Virus record (IMG/VR): IMGVR_UViG_3300008108_000423
Location: 1 to 43,597 of that record
Strand: one strand, 5' to 3'
Length of the DNA: 43,597 nucleotides
DNA from: a virus
This document shows, piece after piece, positions 1-6,440 of this stretch. Position 1 is the first letter of the stretch. Every line of letters starts with the position of its first letter. Made by a program: the position numbers and the translations under genes. The notes beneath the pieces were generated by a model that was not told the DNA's origin, did not search any database, and was given only the letters and a program-made list of their open reading frames with translations.

Positions 1-15
1 TAAAAATATATTATA

Positions 16-405
16 TTATGAGTTAAGAATTGCTGTTGGATCAATATCTTTTCCTGCTGACCAACGAATGTTGTCACGCATTTCAAAATGTAAGTGTGGG
101 CCAGAAGAGTTTCCTGTGTTTCCACTTAGACCAATTTGTTGTCCCTTAGTTACCTTGTCTCCTGCTTTTACATCTAGTTTAGAAAGATGTGCATAGATTA
201 CCCATCCGCCTTCAACTTTTTGCACTGCTTGGGTTCCATATGATTTTCCCCAGTTTGCTGGTTCAATTTTTCCATCTGCAACTGCAATAACTGGAGTTCC
301 TGTTTTAACTGCCATGTCGATCCCAGTATGATAACCTTTAGACCACATCTTACCTAATTTTTTGTAAGGTGTTGTAATTTTTCCATCTTTGATTGGTAAT
401 CCCAT
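16..405 (-). CDS. M23/LytM-type peptidoglycan endopeptidase (endolysin candidate)
   Basis: This 129-residue protein is a single M23 (LytM/lysostaphin-type) zinc metallopeptidase domain, a family that cuts peptide cross-bridges in peptidoglycan. The zinc and catalytic residues are visible: H26-x3-D30, H73 in an AHL motif, and H104-x-H106 in PHLHFE. The family fold signature GxxxGNTGxSxGPHLHFE is complete. There is no signal peptide, membrane segment or separate wall-binding domain. Entry to the wall would therefore need a holin, or the protein could be carried in the virion. It is the last gene in the transcription direction and follows a terminator, as expected for a late lysis gene. AAGGAGAAA sits a few bases before the ATG. 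The family call is secure; the role as the endolysin is inferred from position and the lack of another wall hydrolase in the window. Confidence 0.9.
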   Translation of the reverse strand: MGLPIKDGKITTPYKKLGKMWSKGYHTGIDMAVKTGTPVIAVADGKIEPANWGKSYGTQAVQKVEGGWVIYAHLSKLDVKAGDKVTKGQQIGLSGNTGNSSGPHLHFEMRDNIRWSAGKDIDPTAILNS

Positions 406-427
406 TATTATTTCTCCTTGTAAATAT

Positions 428-460
428 AAAAAAGAGGGTAGTTTTACCCACCCTCTTTAA
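428..460 (-). terminator. Rho-independent terminator between SSB and the M23 gene
   Basis: A perfect 9-bp inverted repeat (431-439 with 450-458; aaagagggt / accctcttt) has a 10-base loop. On the minus strand it is followed by a run of T with one A. It lies directly behind the SSB remnant and about 25 bases before the M23 start, so read-through or a very short local transcript is needed to express the M23 gene. Confidence 0.8.
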
Positions 461-472
461 TTATATACTAGA

Positions 473-822
473 TTATTCCCAAGGATCTTTTTCAGTTGAA
501 GTTGGTACTGACACTTCGTCCTTGGTTGCCCAAGGGTTTCCACCCTTTGCTGTTTTTGAGGTCAATGATACGCCTACGTCTGAAGCCTCAATTTCATAAG
601 CATGACCATTTGTACCATCATTCTTTTTAAATTATACTTACCTAGACTTCTCCATGCAGACACATTGTAATATGCTGTATCTGTATCTTTCCATCCGCCT
701 TTTCCATCTGGAATGCGGTCTGAGCATGCAACACGAATATTTGTTACATTCTTATCTGCTCCAAAATCTTTTGATTCTGGATCTTTAACTAAATTACCTA
801 CAATTGTTGTAATTGCTGGCAT
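473..822 (-). pseudogene. ssb: Single-stranded DNA-binding protein (SSB), disrupted by an internal deletion and frame change
   Basis: The N-terminal reading frame (822 down to about 635) starts like a bacterial-type SSB OB fold: TTIVGNLVKDPE, then VTNIRVACSDR, then a tryptophan-containing NVSAWRSLG segment. After that point the frame runs into a short unrelated tail and stops at 574. A second frame, open from 631 to the TAA at 473, carries the other end of an SSB: GTNGHAYEIEASDVGVSL followed by an acidic, proline-rich tail ending DPWE. The central strands and helix that normally separate these parts (roughly 25 residues) are missing, and the halves are in different frames. A good Shine-Dalgarno (GAGAGGT) precedes the ATG. 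It is either a real degraded gene or an assembly deletion. The phage has a second, gp32-like ssDNA-binding protein at 13657..14307. Confidence 0.8.
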
Positions 823-842
823 ATTTTTACCTCTCTCTGATT

Positions 843-1088
843 TTACTTGCTCGGATATTTTACATCTAAGATAGGGTCTAATGCAACCTTTGCTCCTAGA
901 TTTTCCAATGCACCCTTTACTTTATTTAAGTATTGTATGCATTGAAATCTTTCTGTGTCAGTGTAATGTCTCCACTGGCTCTCATAAAATTGTATCGTAA
1001 GAAAGGTCTTGTAGTCAACTATATCTATATTAAAATCTTTTGGTGCTTGAAAACTTCTTACTGCTTTTTTCATTAATGGTGTATACAT
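843..1088 (-). CDS. Hypothetical protein, 81 residues
   Basis: I do not recognise a family. The protein is small, soluble and mixed alpha/beta in appearance, with a tyrosine- and phenylalanine-rich middle (FLTIQFYESQWRHYTD) and a C-terminal helix-like segment (IQYLNKVKGALENLGAKV). The ATG lies one base after the stop of the WhiB gene (TAATATG), and no Shine-Dalgarno is visible. Translation is therefore probably coupled to WhiB. It sits between WhiB and SSB in the small accessory block. A function cannot be assigned. Confidence 0.75.
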   Translation of the reverse strand: MYTPLMKKAVRSFQAPKDFNIDIVDYKTFLTIQFYESQWRHYTDTERFQCIQYLNKVKGALENLGAKVALDPILDVKYPSK

Positions 1089-1089
1089 A

Positions 1090-1368
1090 TTATTGATCCA
1101 TAACTATTCCAGACCATACATTAAACCAGTCTTCTTTTGTTTTATGAGAATTAAATTCTTTAGATATCTTTCCACCCTCAAAATAAACTCCACCCCATAC
1201 GCCCCACTCTTGGTTGCTGACTGCATAAGCAAGACACTGTCTTTGTGCTGGACATCTTATACATAATGAATCAACAAAGGAGGCTGTTTCTTTATTCTCC
1301 TCATACTTATCAAAGAATAAGTTTGTGTCCATATCAAGACATTGTGCATTTTCATCAAACTTGTACAT
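1090..1368 (-). CDS. WhiB-family iron-sulfur transcriptional regulator
   Basis: WhiB-like (Wbl) proteins bind a 4Fe-4S cluster and usually act with the host primary sigma factor. They are restricted to Actinobacteria and their phages. The four cluster cysteines are in the family spacing: C10, C36, C39 and C45 (C-x25-C-x2-C-x5-C). They are followed by the diagnostic GVWGG turn at residues 56-60. Length (92 residues) is normal for phage Wbl proteins. The usual basic C-terminal DNA-binding tail is weak here, with only a few lysines (KISKEFNSHKTK), so it may act through the sigma factor alone. The gene overlaps its upstream neighbour by 14 bases. Likely roles are redirecting host transcription or superinfection control, as described for other actinophage WhiB proteins; this is inference. 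Confidence 0.93.
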   Translation of the reverse strand: MYKFDENAQCLDMDTNLFFDKYEENKETASFVDSLCIRCPAQRQCLAYAVSNQEWGVWGGVYFEGGKISKEFNSHKTKEDWFNVWSGIVMDQ

Positions 1369-1576
1369 GTGTTAGATACCTGTCTGGGATATTCCACACA
1401 CCATAGTCCACCATGTTAAACGTATATTTAGTTTGCCATTTCCCATTTCTAAATATACCATTTTTTGTAAAGTATCCATCATCATCTGTATATAAGATAA
1501 CTGTCCAATTATCCCATGCCATATCTGGATTTGACTTTACGATCTCTTCCATTTGTTCTATACTATCTATCCTCAT
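1355..1576 (-). CDS. Hypothetical protein, 73 residues
   Basis: The family is not recognised. The protein is acidic and rich in aromatic residues, with WDNWTVILYTDDDGYFTKNG and a following W-x-T-K-Y-T-F segment suggesting a small beta-rich domain. No membrane segment or metal motif is present. The ATG overlaps the end of the upstream membrane protein gene by 14 bases, and the stop overlaps the WhiB start by 14 bases. Translational coupling through the three genes is therefore likely. No function is proposed. Confidence 0.7.
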   Translation of the reverse strand: MRIDSIEQMEEIVKSNPDMAWDNWTVILYTDDDGYFTKNGIFRNGKWQTKYTFNMVDYGVWNIPDRYLTHVQV

Positions 1577-1874
1577 TTAAAAAATCCTCATTCTCTAAGG
1601 TAGGAATATTTCCATTTAAATATATAAAAGTTAGGGTAGTAAGAAATAGTTGAAATATAACCATCAATATAAATCCAACTTGGGATGTTTCTATTCCATA
1701 TAAAACTAATACTGTATTAAATGTAATAAAGGTTAGTATTATAAATAAGAATAGTGATCTATTTCCCCTACCGCCAAATACTGCAAGAGTCATAGATATT
1801 AAAAACAAGGCATAAAAAAAGAATACAATCATTGACCAGGTGTTGAGACTAATATCTAAAAATTCCAACTTCAC
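1563..1874 (-). CDS. Small membrane protein with three predicted transmembrane helices (holin candidate)
   Basis: The 103 residues contain three hydrophobic stretches long enough to span a membrane: about 16-35 (MIVFFFYALFLISMTLAVFG), 42-63 (LFLFIILTFITFNTVLVLYG) and 67-89 (VGFILMVIFQLFLTTLTFIYL). A short basic turn (GGRGNRS) follows the first, and an acidic C-terminus ends the protein. Size and topology match class I holins, and it is the only multi-spanning small protein in the same left block as the M23 endopeptidase. It is not adjacent to that gene, so a holin role is only a hypothesis. The start is uncertain: GTG at 1874 or TTG at 1868, the latter seven bases behind AGAAGGG. It overlaps the upstream gene. 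Confidence 0.65.
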   Translation of the reverse strand: MKLEFLDISLNTWSMIVFFFYALFLISMTLAVFGGRGNRSLFLFIILTFITFNTVLVLYGIETSQVGFILMVIFQLFLTTLTFIYLNGNIPTLENEDFLNEDR

Positions 1875-2199
1875 ACCCTTCTACTCCTTGTGCCTTTTGC
1901 ACTAACTTTGATAAAGACTCTTTTGGTAAACTAAAAAATGCAAAATAGTTTACATACGATAGATTGTCAGCAATCCATGCCGCAGTTGCTTTTGAAAATG
2001 TAACTTTAAATCCTTTTTGCCTTAAGTAGTTTTCTGATGAATTGCAAAATGCTGCTGTAAAACTATTTATCTTATGTGGTCCAGCAGACCATACTTGTAT
2101 TTCCTGATCATCATTTACGGCAGAAAGTGCAACACCCATAGCCCTCATAAAAATTTCATAGTCAGAGAAACTCTTCGTTCCCTCTACAACTATAATCAT
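1849..2199 (-). CDS. Hypothetical protein with SLOG/DUF2493-like N-terminus
   Basis: The first 25 residues (IIVVEGTKSFSDYEIFMRAM) resemble the opening strand and helix of DUF2493/SLOG Rossmann-like nucleotide-binding proteins, which normally read IVxGSRxFxDYxxL. The rest keeps an alternating alpha/beta pattern, but I do not see the later glycine-rich GGxxGxD motif of that family; only VWSAGPHKINSF stands in the same place. It may be a diverged member that has lost ligand binding. The ATG follows TTAGGAATTTTAG, a weak Shine-Dalgarno. The 3' end overlaps the membrane protein gene. The family assignment is tentative. Confidence 0.6.
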   Translation of the reverse strand: MIIVVEGTKSFSDYEIFMRAMGVALSAVNDDQEIQVWSAGPHKINSFTAAFCNSSENYLRQKGFKVTFSKATAAWIADNLSYVNYFAFFSLPKESLSKLVQKAQGVEGCEVGIFRY

Positions 2200-2468
2200 C
2201 TAAAATTCCTAACCATGTCTTGTACTTCTTTTGGCGTCATACCAAAGGTGTTTATTTCAATTACATCTTTACCATTTATAGAGTTATTTTGAATATCTCC
2301 ACAGTATAATTTATTATTATACATCCAATAGCCTTTGTTGTCAATAGTTGTTATATCAACTAATTGTATATTATTTATCTTTTTTGCTTCTCTAATGTTA
2401 TATATCCATATACAAAAACTTATAAAGGATGTAGTCAGTAAGATATAATAAATCGGGTTTGAGTACAC
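2196..2468 (-). CDS. Membrane-anchored small protein, paralogue of the next upstream gene
   Basis: This 90-residue protein has one N-terminal membrane helix (about residues 6-24, IYYILLTTSFISFCIWIYN) and a small soluble domain. The soluble domain contains IDNKGYWMYNNKLYCGDI and ends with a helix (TPKEVQDMVRNF). The same pattern (NNKAYWVFDNTFYSASI, then a C-terminal helix) occurs in the neighbour at 2475..2714, so the two appear to be duplicates, one anchored and one soluble. The apparent start is GTG without a clear Shine-Dalgarno; coupling to the upstream stop six bases away is possible. The stop overlaps the next gene's start. Function is unknown. Confidence 0.65.
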   Translation of the reverse strand: MYSNPIYYILLTTSFISFCIWIYNIREAKKINNIQLVDITTIDNKGYWMYNNKLYCGDIQNNSINGKDVIEINTFGMTPKEVQDMVRNFR

Positions 2469-2474
2469 TGATGA

Positions 2475-2714
2475 TTATTTTTCTTTGAGTGAGTCTAGGA
2501 TCTTTAGAAGGCTTACTGCCTCTTTTTTAGATGCTGAAAATACATCTACTGGTAAGGCATTGTCTGTATCTATTTCACCATCTGTTTTAATGCTTGCTGA
2601 ATAGAAGGTGTTATCAAAAACCCAGTATGCTTTATTATTTACAATTGCAACATTAACACTTTGCTTGTCAATTATTTGTTCTATTTGAGAATTTTTTTTA
2701 TTTACTTTGTTCAT
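2475..2714 (-). CDS. Hypothetical protein, 79 residues, soluble paralogue of the 2196..2468 product
   Basis: The best start is the ATG at 2714 (MNKVNKKNSQ), not an upstream ATG in the same frame. The upstream 120 bases are better explained by a separate gene in another frame (2698..2844). From this start the product is a 79-residue basic-then-acidic protein with core NNKAYWVFDNTFYSASI and a C-terminal helix (KKEAVSLLKILDSLKEK). The core matches the soluble domain of its downstream neighbour, position by position around the KxYWxxxNxxY pattern. It has no membrane helix. Function is not known. Confidence 0.65.
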   Translation of the reverse strand: MNKVNKKNSQIEQIIDKQSVNVAIVNNKAYWVFDNTFYSASIKTDGEIDTDNALPVDVFSASKKEAVSLLKILDSLKEK

Positions 2715-2844
2715 CTTTTGGCTCTTTAAGTTTGAATTCAATTGTAGCCTTGAGGAGAAGAAACTCATACTCAAGTTGGGAGCATTTTGAACGATAATAC
2801 TGAAGCAGAGATTGTAAAACCTCAATATCTTTTTCATTACTCAT
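2698..2844 (-). CDS. Small helical protein, 48 residues
   Basis: This short gene lies in a different frame from the longer open frame that covers it. It reads MSNEKDIEVLQSLLQYYRSK, continues CSQLEYEFLLLKATIEFKLK, and ends EPKDEQSK. The sequence is an almost continuous amphipathic, heptad-like helix, probably a small coiled coil. Support for it being real comes from three points: AAAGG six bases before the ATG, a stop that overlaps the start of the 2475..2714 gene by 17 bases, and normal-looking composition compared with the cysteine- and asparagine-rich junk of the competing frame. Function is unknown. Confidence 0.6.
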   Translation of the reverse strand: MSNEKDIEVLQSLLQYYRSKCSQLEYEFLLLKATIEFKLKEPKDEQSK

Positions 2845-2868
2845 CACTGACCTTTCGACTATTCTATT

Positions 2869-3783
2869 TTATCGGTTAAAGTCGTTTTTGTCAACATATT
2901 TTCTTAAAGAAAATGCTGAATCATACCACATTGGATCAGCAGATTTTTGTGATCTAATGTTCATGATTGCATTTCTTTTAGACTTAGCCCAAGCATATCC
3001 AGAATCTCCACCCCAAAGAAGCCAAGCGATTTTACCATTAGATGGTCTCTCTGAGTTATTCCAGTCTTTGCCTTGCTTGTCTACTTCGTGGCGTGAAAAG
3101 AAAGAATACATCCTTAATACTGTTCCTGGACTTAATTCTTTTCTATTTGCTAAATCTCTTGCACGTGCAACGCCCACTGCTGTACCGCCACGTCCAAACT
3201 TTCTTCTTAATTCTAATCCTCTGCGAGCATTTGATGCCATAGATTCTGTAGGTCTTAAATCTAAATCTTCTAAACTTCTTTTTGACATATCCATTTCATG
3301 ATCTGGATTATCCATATCGTCTCTTACATCGCTTCCTACATTTACATACCCATCAGGAATTACTGCAAATCTACAAGCACCTTCTTCTTCGATTGGCATT
3401 TCTAATATTGCACATGCAACGGATGATTTATGTAATGCACAGTTGCCACATTTAACACCAATTTCTGCATTTTCATTATCTTCTCCATTTTCGTAGCCAA
3501 CCCAAATTCCCTCTGCTTTATCAAGAGGTCCTGCCTCTTGTGCTAACTTTAATAAAGAGTCTGCAAGCATTTGTTCTGCATCAGACAATTGATCATATAG
3601 GGGCTTGCCTTCCCATTCTTCTGCCTTATTTACTTTTTTGCTGTCTGCTTCTGCTGCATATAATGCACGTTGTTGTTGTATAGCGGATGCTCTTGTTTGA
3701 TGGCATCCATGAGCACCAGATGGTCCTACTACGGCATAGCCGCCCTTGCATCCTGGGCCATTTCTAATAATATCGTAAGGCAT
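2869..3783 (-). CDS. Phage-conserved two-module protein with a four-cysteine cluster, function unknown
   Basis: Three parts can be seen in the 304 residues. Residues 1-45 form a small module (CKGGYAVVGPSGAHGCHQTR, then a helix ending QQRALYAAE) of a kind also found fused to phage head-maturation proteins. Residues 110-140 hold four cysteines, C112-x2-C115-x8-C124-x12-C137, probably a metal or Fe-S site. Residues 180-270 hold a conserved domain: NARRGLELRRKFGRGG, then VARARDLANRKELSPGTVLRM, FFSRHE, and finally IAWLLWGGDSGYAWAK. I have seen this last domain in many phages beside packaging or capsid genes, but know no function for it. It follows the terminase genes here. There is no Shine-Dalgarno; an extended -10 box lies six bases before the ATG (see 3790..3798), suggesting a leaderless mRNA. 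Confidence 0.85.
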   Translation of the reverse strand: MPYDIIRNGPGCKGGYAVVGPSGAHGCHQTRASAIQQQRALYAAEADSKKVNKAEEWEGKPLYDQLSDAEQMLADSLLKLAQEAGPLDKAEGIWVGYENGEDNENAEIGVKCGNCALHKSSVACAILEMPIEEEGACRFAVIPDGYVNVGSDVRDDMDNPDHEMDMSKRSLEDLDLRPTESMASNARRGLELRRKFGRGGTAVGVARARDLANRKELSPGTVLRMYSFFSRHEVDKQGKDWNNSERPSNGKIAWLLWGGDSGYAWAKSKRNAIMNIRSQKSADPMWYDSAFSLRKYVDKNDFNR

Positions 3784-3785
3784 AG

Positions 3786-4157
3786 TTAAATTATATCATT
3801 ATCTTCAAGATCTCTTTGACGCTTATATAATAAATTTTCAAGGAAGAATCTTTCTTCATCTGGTAGGGTATCCTTTACATTCATCACATGATCTAAGTCT
3901 TTAATCATAACCATTGGTACCCCATCTTTATCAAACATCATTTCTATATGGCCATCATTCCATAGTTTAAAGGCTAGTTCATTAATCATCTTAAAATGTT
4001 CATCAAAAAGTTCTGGCAATATTTCTTGACATTTAGGCGTTAGGCCATAGGTAAACTGATTACTTTTTTTGTCAAATCCTATTACTTCTAAAGCACCCAT
4101 ATCTATTAGTCTTTGAATAAGATCACTATATTCTTCTTCACTTACATCGTCTATCAT
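3786..4157 (-). CDS. Hypothetical protein, winged-helix-like N-terminus
   Basis: The 123-residue product begins with a helical segment (SEEEYSDLIQRLIDMGALEV) followed by a short strand pair (IGFDKKSNQFTYGLT). This layout recalls the last helix and wing of a winged-helix domain, typical of a truncated transcription-factor fold. The middle has DEHFKMINELAFKLWNDGHI, and the C-terminus is an acidic helix. It is coupled to the large terminase gene (four-base overlap) and lies between terminase and the two-module protein, so a packaging-related role is possible. No specific family was recognised. Confidence 0.75.
   Translation of the reverse strand: MIDDVSEEEYSDLIQRLIDMGALEVIGFDKKSNQFTYGLTPKCQEILPELFDEHFKMINELAFKLWNDGHIEMMFDKDGVPMVMIKDLDHVMNVKDTLPDEERFFLENLLYKRQRDLEDNDII
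3790..3798 (-). promoter_or_regulatory. Extended -10 promoter, probably leaderless
   Basis: On the minus strand TGA-TATAAT (3798 to 3790) is followed by exactly six bases (TTAACT) and then the ATG of the 304-residue protein. A sigma-70-type start site would fall at or next to that ATG. No Shine-Dalgarno is present in the interval. The box overlaps the last codons of the upstream gene. This matches the layout of leaderless promoters common in Actinobacteria. Confidence 0.6.
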
Positions 4158-5932
4158 ACTAATCTATACCCCCCACTAAACCAGTTTTCTGACTTTGGTT
4201 TTATTTTATCTGGTAGAAAATCATCTGCGTTATCTTTATCTACTCCACCCCTAGACCAAGTGTGAATATCTACTTCTTTTATTCTGTTTCTTTCTGTATT
4301 TGATATAGCATTGTATACAGATCCACACATAGCATCTGCTAAGTCTTTAGACTTCTTTCTAGGGTGGTCTACTCTATTACCAATAATTCTAAGTTCTAAT
4401 AGTTCTTCAAGCAATATATCAATATGGGGAGCATTAATTCTTTCCTCATAAAATAACATAGTTAAATCTTCATAGTGTTTCTTTGCTACAGATAGGGTAT
4501 CAGTCTTTATTCCTACCTGTTTTAATTCCTGTTGAATATCGAATGATTGCCAACGATCAAATGTAACTAAACCTAAATTAAACCCTTGTCTTCTTAGATC
4601 GATAATCCAGTTTTTAACTTCACTAAGATCTACTGGGCCTTCACGCTTTGGTTCCCACCATGCAATTGCATCTACAACTACATGAGGAACTATCTGTTCA
4701 TAGTTATTAAATGATTGAACATTTACCCATTTATCTACGTGAGCAATTGATACGGCACACTTGTCATGCTTCTGTGCTAAGTCAGCATGAACATAATAAA
4801 CAACATCTTCTTTTGGTTTAAAGTTAAGATCAAATCTTCTAGAGTGATCCAGTGGATTACGATTTGATAAACCCTTTTCAATCTTATCTCTTGATTTAAA
4901 GAATGCATCAGATGATACAGTTGGCATACAGGCAAAACGCATTAATGCATCGCTTGGATCTGTTAGAAATGCTATTTTAAAATCTTCAATCTTTCTTGTA
5001 GGATTCATCTCCCATGTTGGTCTGCGTAAAGCAAATACACCAGGGTACTTATATGCCTCTATATGATCTTCATCCCATTCTACTTCAAATGAATTATTTG
5101 GATCATCTTCGCTCATGACTGGATTAATTACAAACTTATGTTTTCTAAGAACTGTTTGTTTTTCTGCAACTACATCTTCATATCTTTTAGAAATAAAATC
5201 ACCCTTGTATCTAGGAAATGAAAGAAGGATTACCTTTCCATAATCAGGAAAACGAGAGTCTACAGAGCCTCTAAATGCTTTATATAAATTGTCAGCAGTC
5301 TTACCTTGATCATTTCCACCTGCACCTTCCATAGAAAAACCAGATATTTCATCAAGCACTGCTAATATTAAGTTTAAACCTTCTGCAGATTCTCTTTCAG
5401 AGTGACCAGAGTAAACAGTAATTGCTTTATTAAATTCCATGTTGTCTACCTTGGCTTCATATTTTCCAGCAAACCATGGTGACTGTTCTATTTTAGATTT
5501 AAATCCTTTAAAGAATACGTTCTTTGCTTGTTGTGCGTTTACCGCTACGTTAATAAGATCTATTGCATCTCCACTAGGTTTTCCAAAGTATCTAGAAGGA
5601 TCTTTCAGGCATAGTAATTTATATACTAAATAGGCACAACCTATTGTAGATGTATGGTCCTTGCCGCTACCCTTTCCACACATAAGAATAACTTCGGACT
5701 TTGTATATTTTTTATAATGCTCTTCGCCTTTTTCTTTGCCAAGCAATCTAATAATATCTTCTTTTTTATATATCTGGCTCATGCATTCTGCAAGAGTATA
5801 TTGGTACTCAGATAGTTCTGGCTGATTTAGATAATCTTTTCCAGTTACAAATGTTTTAATGTCTACTGGATTTTCTTCAAATGGACTTTCATCCAGTGCT
5901 TCTATAAAGTCACTAAAATCAATCGTTGTCAA
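4154..5932 (-). CDS. terL: Terminase large subunit (DNA packaging ATPase/nuclease)
   Basis: TerL powers DNA translocation into the prohead and cuts the concatemer. The ATPase half shows Walker A GKGSGKD (residues 86-92, K91) and Walker B ILAVLDEIS with D194 and E195 (catalytic glutamate). The RNase H-like nuclease half shows three acidic positions: D384 in VHADLAQ, D459 in VTFDRWQS, and D530/D533 in KDLADAM. Length (592) is normal for a two-domain TerL. The start is TTG at 5932 (MTTIDFSDF), overlapping the small subunit gene by 14 bases, which implies coupled translation. The portal gene lies far away near the other end of the window. All motifs are intact, so the call is secure. Confidence 0.95.
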   Translation of the reverse strand: MTTIDFSDFIEALDESPFEENPVDIKTFVTGKDYLNQPELSEYQYTLAECMSQIYKKEDIIRLLGKEKGEEHYKKYTKSEVILMCGKGSGKDHTSTIGCAYLVYKLLCLKDPSRYFGKPSGDAIDLINVAVNAQQAKNVFFKGFKSKIEQSPWFAGKYEAKVDNMEFNKAITVYSGHSERESAEGLNLILAVLDEISGFSMEGAGGNDQGKTADNLYKAFRGSVDSRFPDYGKVILLSFPRYKGDFISKRYEDVVAEKQTVLRKHKFVINPVMSEDDPNNSFEVEWDEDHIEAYKYPGVFALRRPTWEMNPTRKIEDFKIAFLTDPSDALMRFACMPTVSSDAFFKSRDKIEKGLSNRNPLDHSRRFDLNFKPKEDVVYYVHADLAQKHDKCAVSIAHVDKWVNVQSFNNYEQIVPHVVVDAIAWWEPKREGPVDLSEVKNWIIDLRRQGFNLGLVTFDRWQSFDIQQELKQVGIKTDTLSVAKKHYEDLTMLFYEERINAPHIDILLEELLELRIIGNRVDHPRKKSKDLADAMCGSVYNAISNTERNRIKEVDIHTWSRGGVDKDNADDFLPDKIKPKSENWFSGGYRLV

Positions 5933-6440
5933 TTACTACCACCTCAGTTTGGATTTCTGAAAGACGTTTCATAATTTCCTCTCTGATTTCTGGATGACCT
6001 GTTGCAATATCTTTTAATATCTTGATAAGAATATCGTGCTTTCTTTCCATTTCAATAATTTGTTCTGCTATTTCTTTATTGTCTAATAGTCCAGCCTTTT
6101 GTAGCATTTCAAGTCTTTTTGTTTCAATATCTGCAATAAGTTTAATAGATGTAGTTTTTGCTGTAAGATTTGCAGTAGAGTCTGCAGCGTCAATAACTTC
6201 ATATGCTTTTTTAATTAATGATGAAAAGTGTTGATCTGCACCAGCAAGTGCTTCTTTTGCTCTTGCGTGAATTGCTTGATTATTGGAAGCCATTACACGC
6301 CAATCACTTAGTAGTGACATTACTCTTGGTCTAGGAATATCTAGCGATCTAGAAATTTCTGCAGCATCGTGACCTTTTAGATACTCAGAGGCAACCTTGT
6401 TAACCAAGTCTAAATGTTTTACTAAATCATCTGTGCTCAT
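5919..6440 (-). CDS. terS: Terminase small subunit candidate (HTH DNA-binding packaging protein)
   Basis: The N-terminal 50 residues form a helix-turn-helix (VASEYLKGHDAAEISRSLDIPRPRVMSLLSDWRV, described here in two parts because of length: the recognition helix is PRPRVMSLLSDW). The rest is long and helical (residues 60-165), as in small terminase oligomerisation domains. It directly precedes and overlaps the large terminase gene, the usual place for TerS, which recognises the packaging site on phage DNA. The role is inferred from fold and position; no pac or cos site was identified. It overlaps the upstream DUF1599 gene by 14 bases. Confidence 0.8.
   Translation of the reverse strand: MSTDDLVKHLDLVNKVASEYLKGHDAAEISRSLDIPRPRVMSLLSDWRVMASNNQAIHARAKEALAGADQHFSSLIKKAYEVIDAADSTANLTAKTTSIKLIADIETKRLEMLQKAGLLDNKEIAEQIIEMERKHDILIKILKDIATGHPEIREEIMKRLSEIQTEVVVIDND

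Noticed and set aside
620-645. GTAAGT...AAG within SSB, resembling a small intron or an inteined gene
   Set aside because: Only about 20 bases long and the SSB centre is missing outright; no splicing system is known for this. A deletion explains it.
2715-2837. N-terminal extension MKKILRFYNLCFSIIVQ of the 2475 gene, which could look like a signal peptide
   Set aside because: The same bases encode a better gene in another frame with a Shine-Dalgarno (2698..2844); the extension has no ribosome site.
2888-3301. Plus-strand open frames in the terminase-adjacent gene and similar frames elsewhere (for example 29577..30113 and 38900..39340)
   Set aside because: They lie opposite well-supported minus-strand genes with clear domains, lack ribosome sites, and have the skewed composition of antisense frames (the 38900 frame is mostly Ala/Ser from the repeat).
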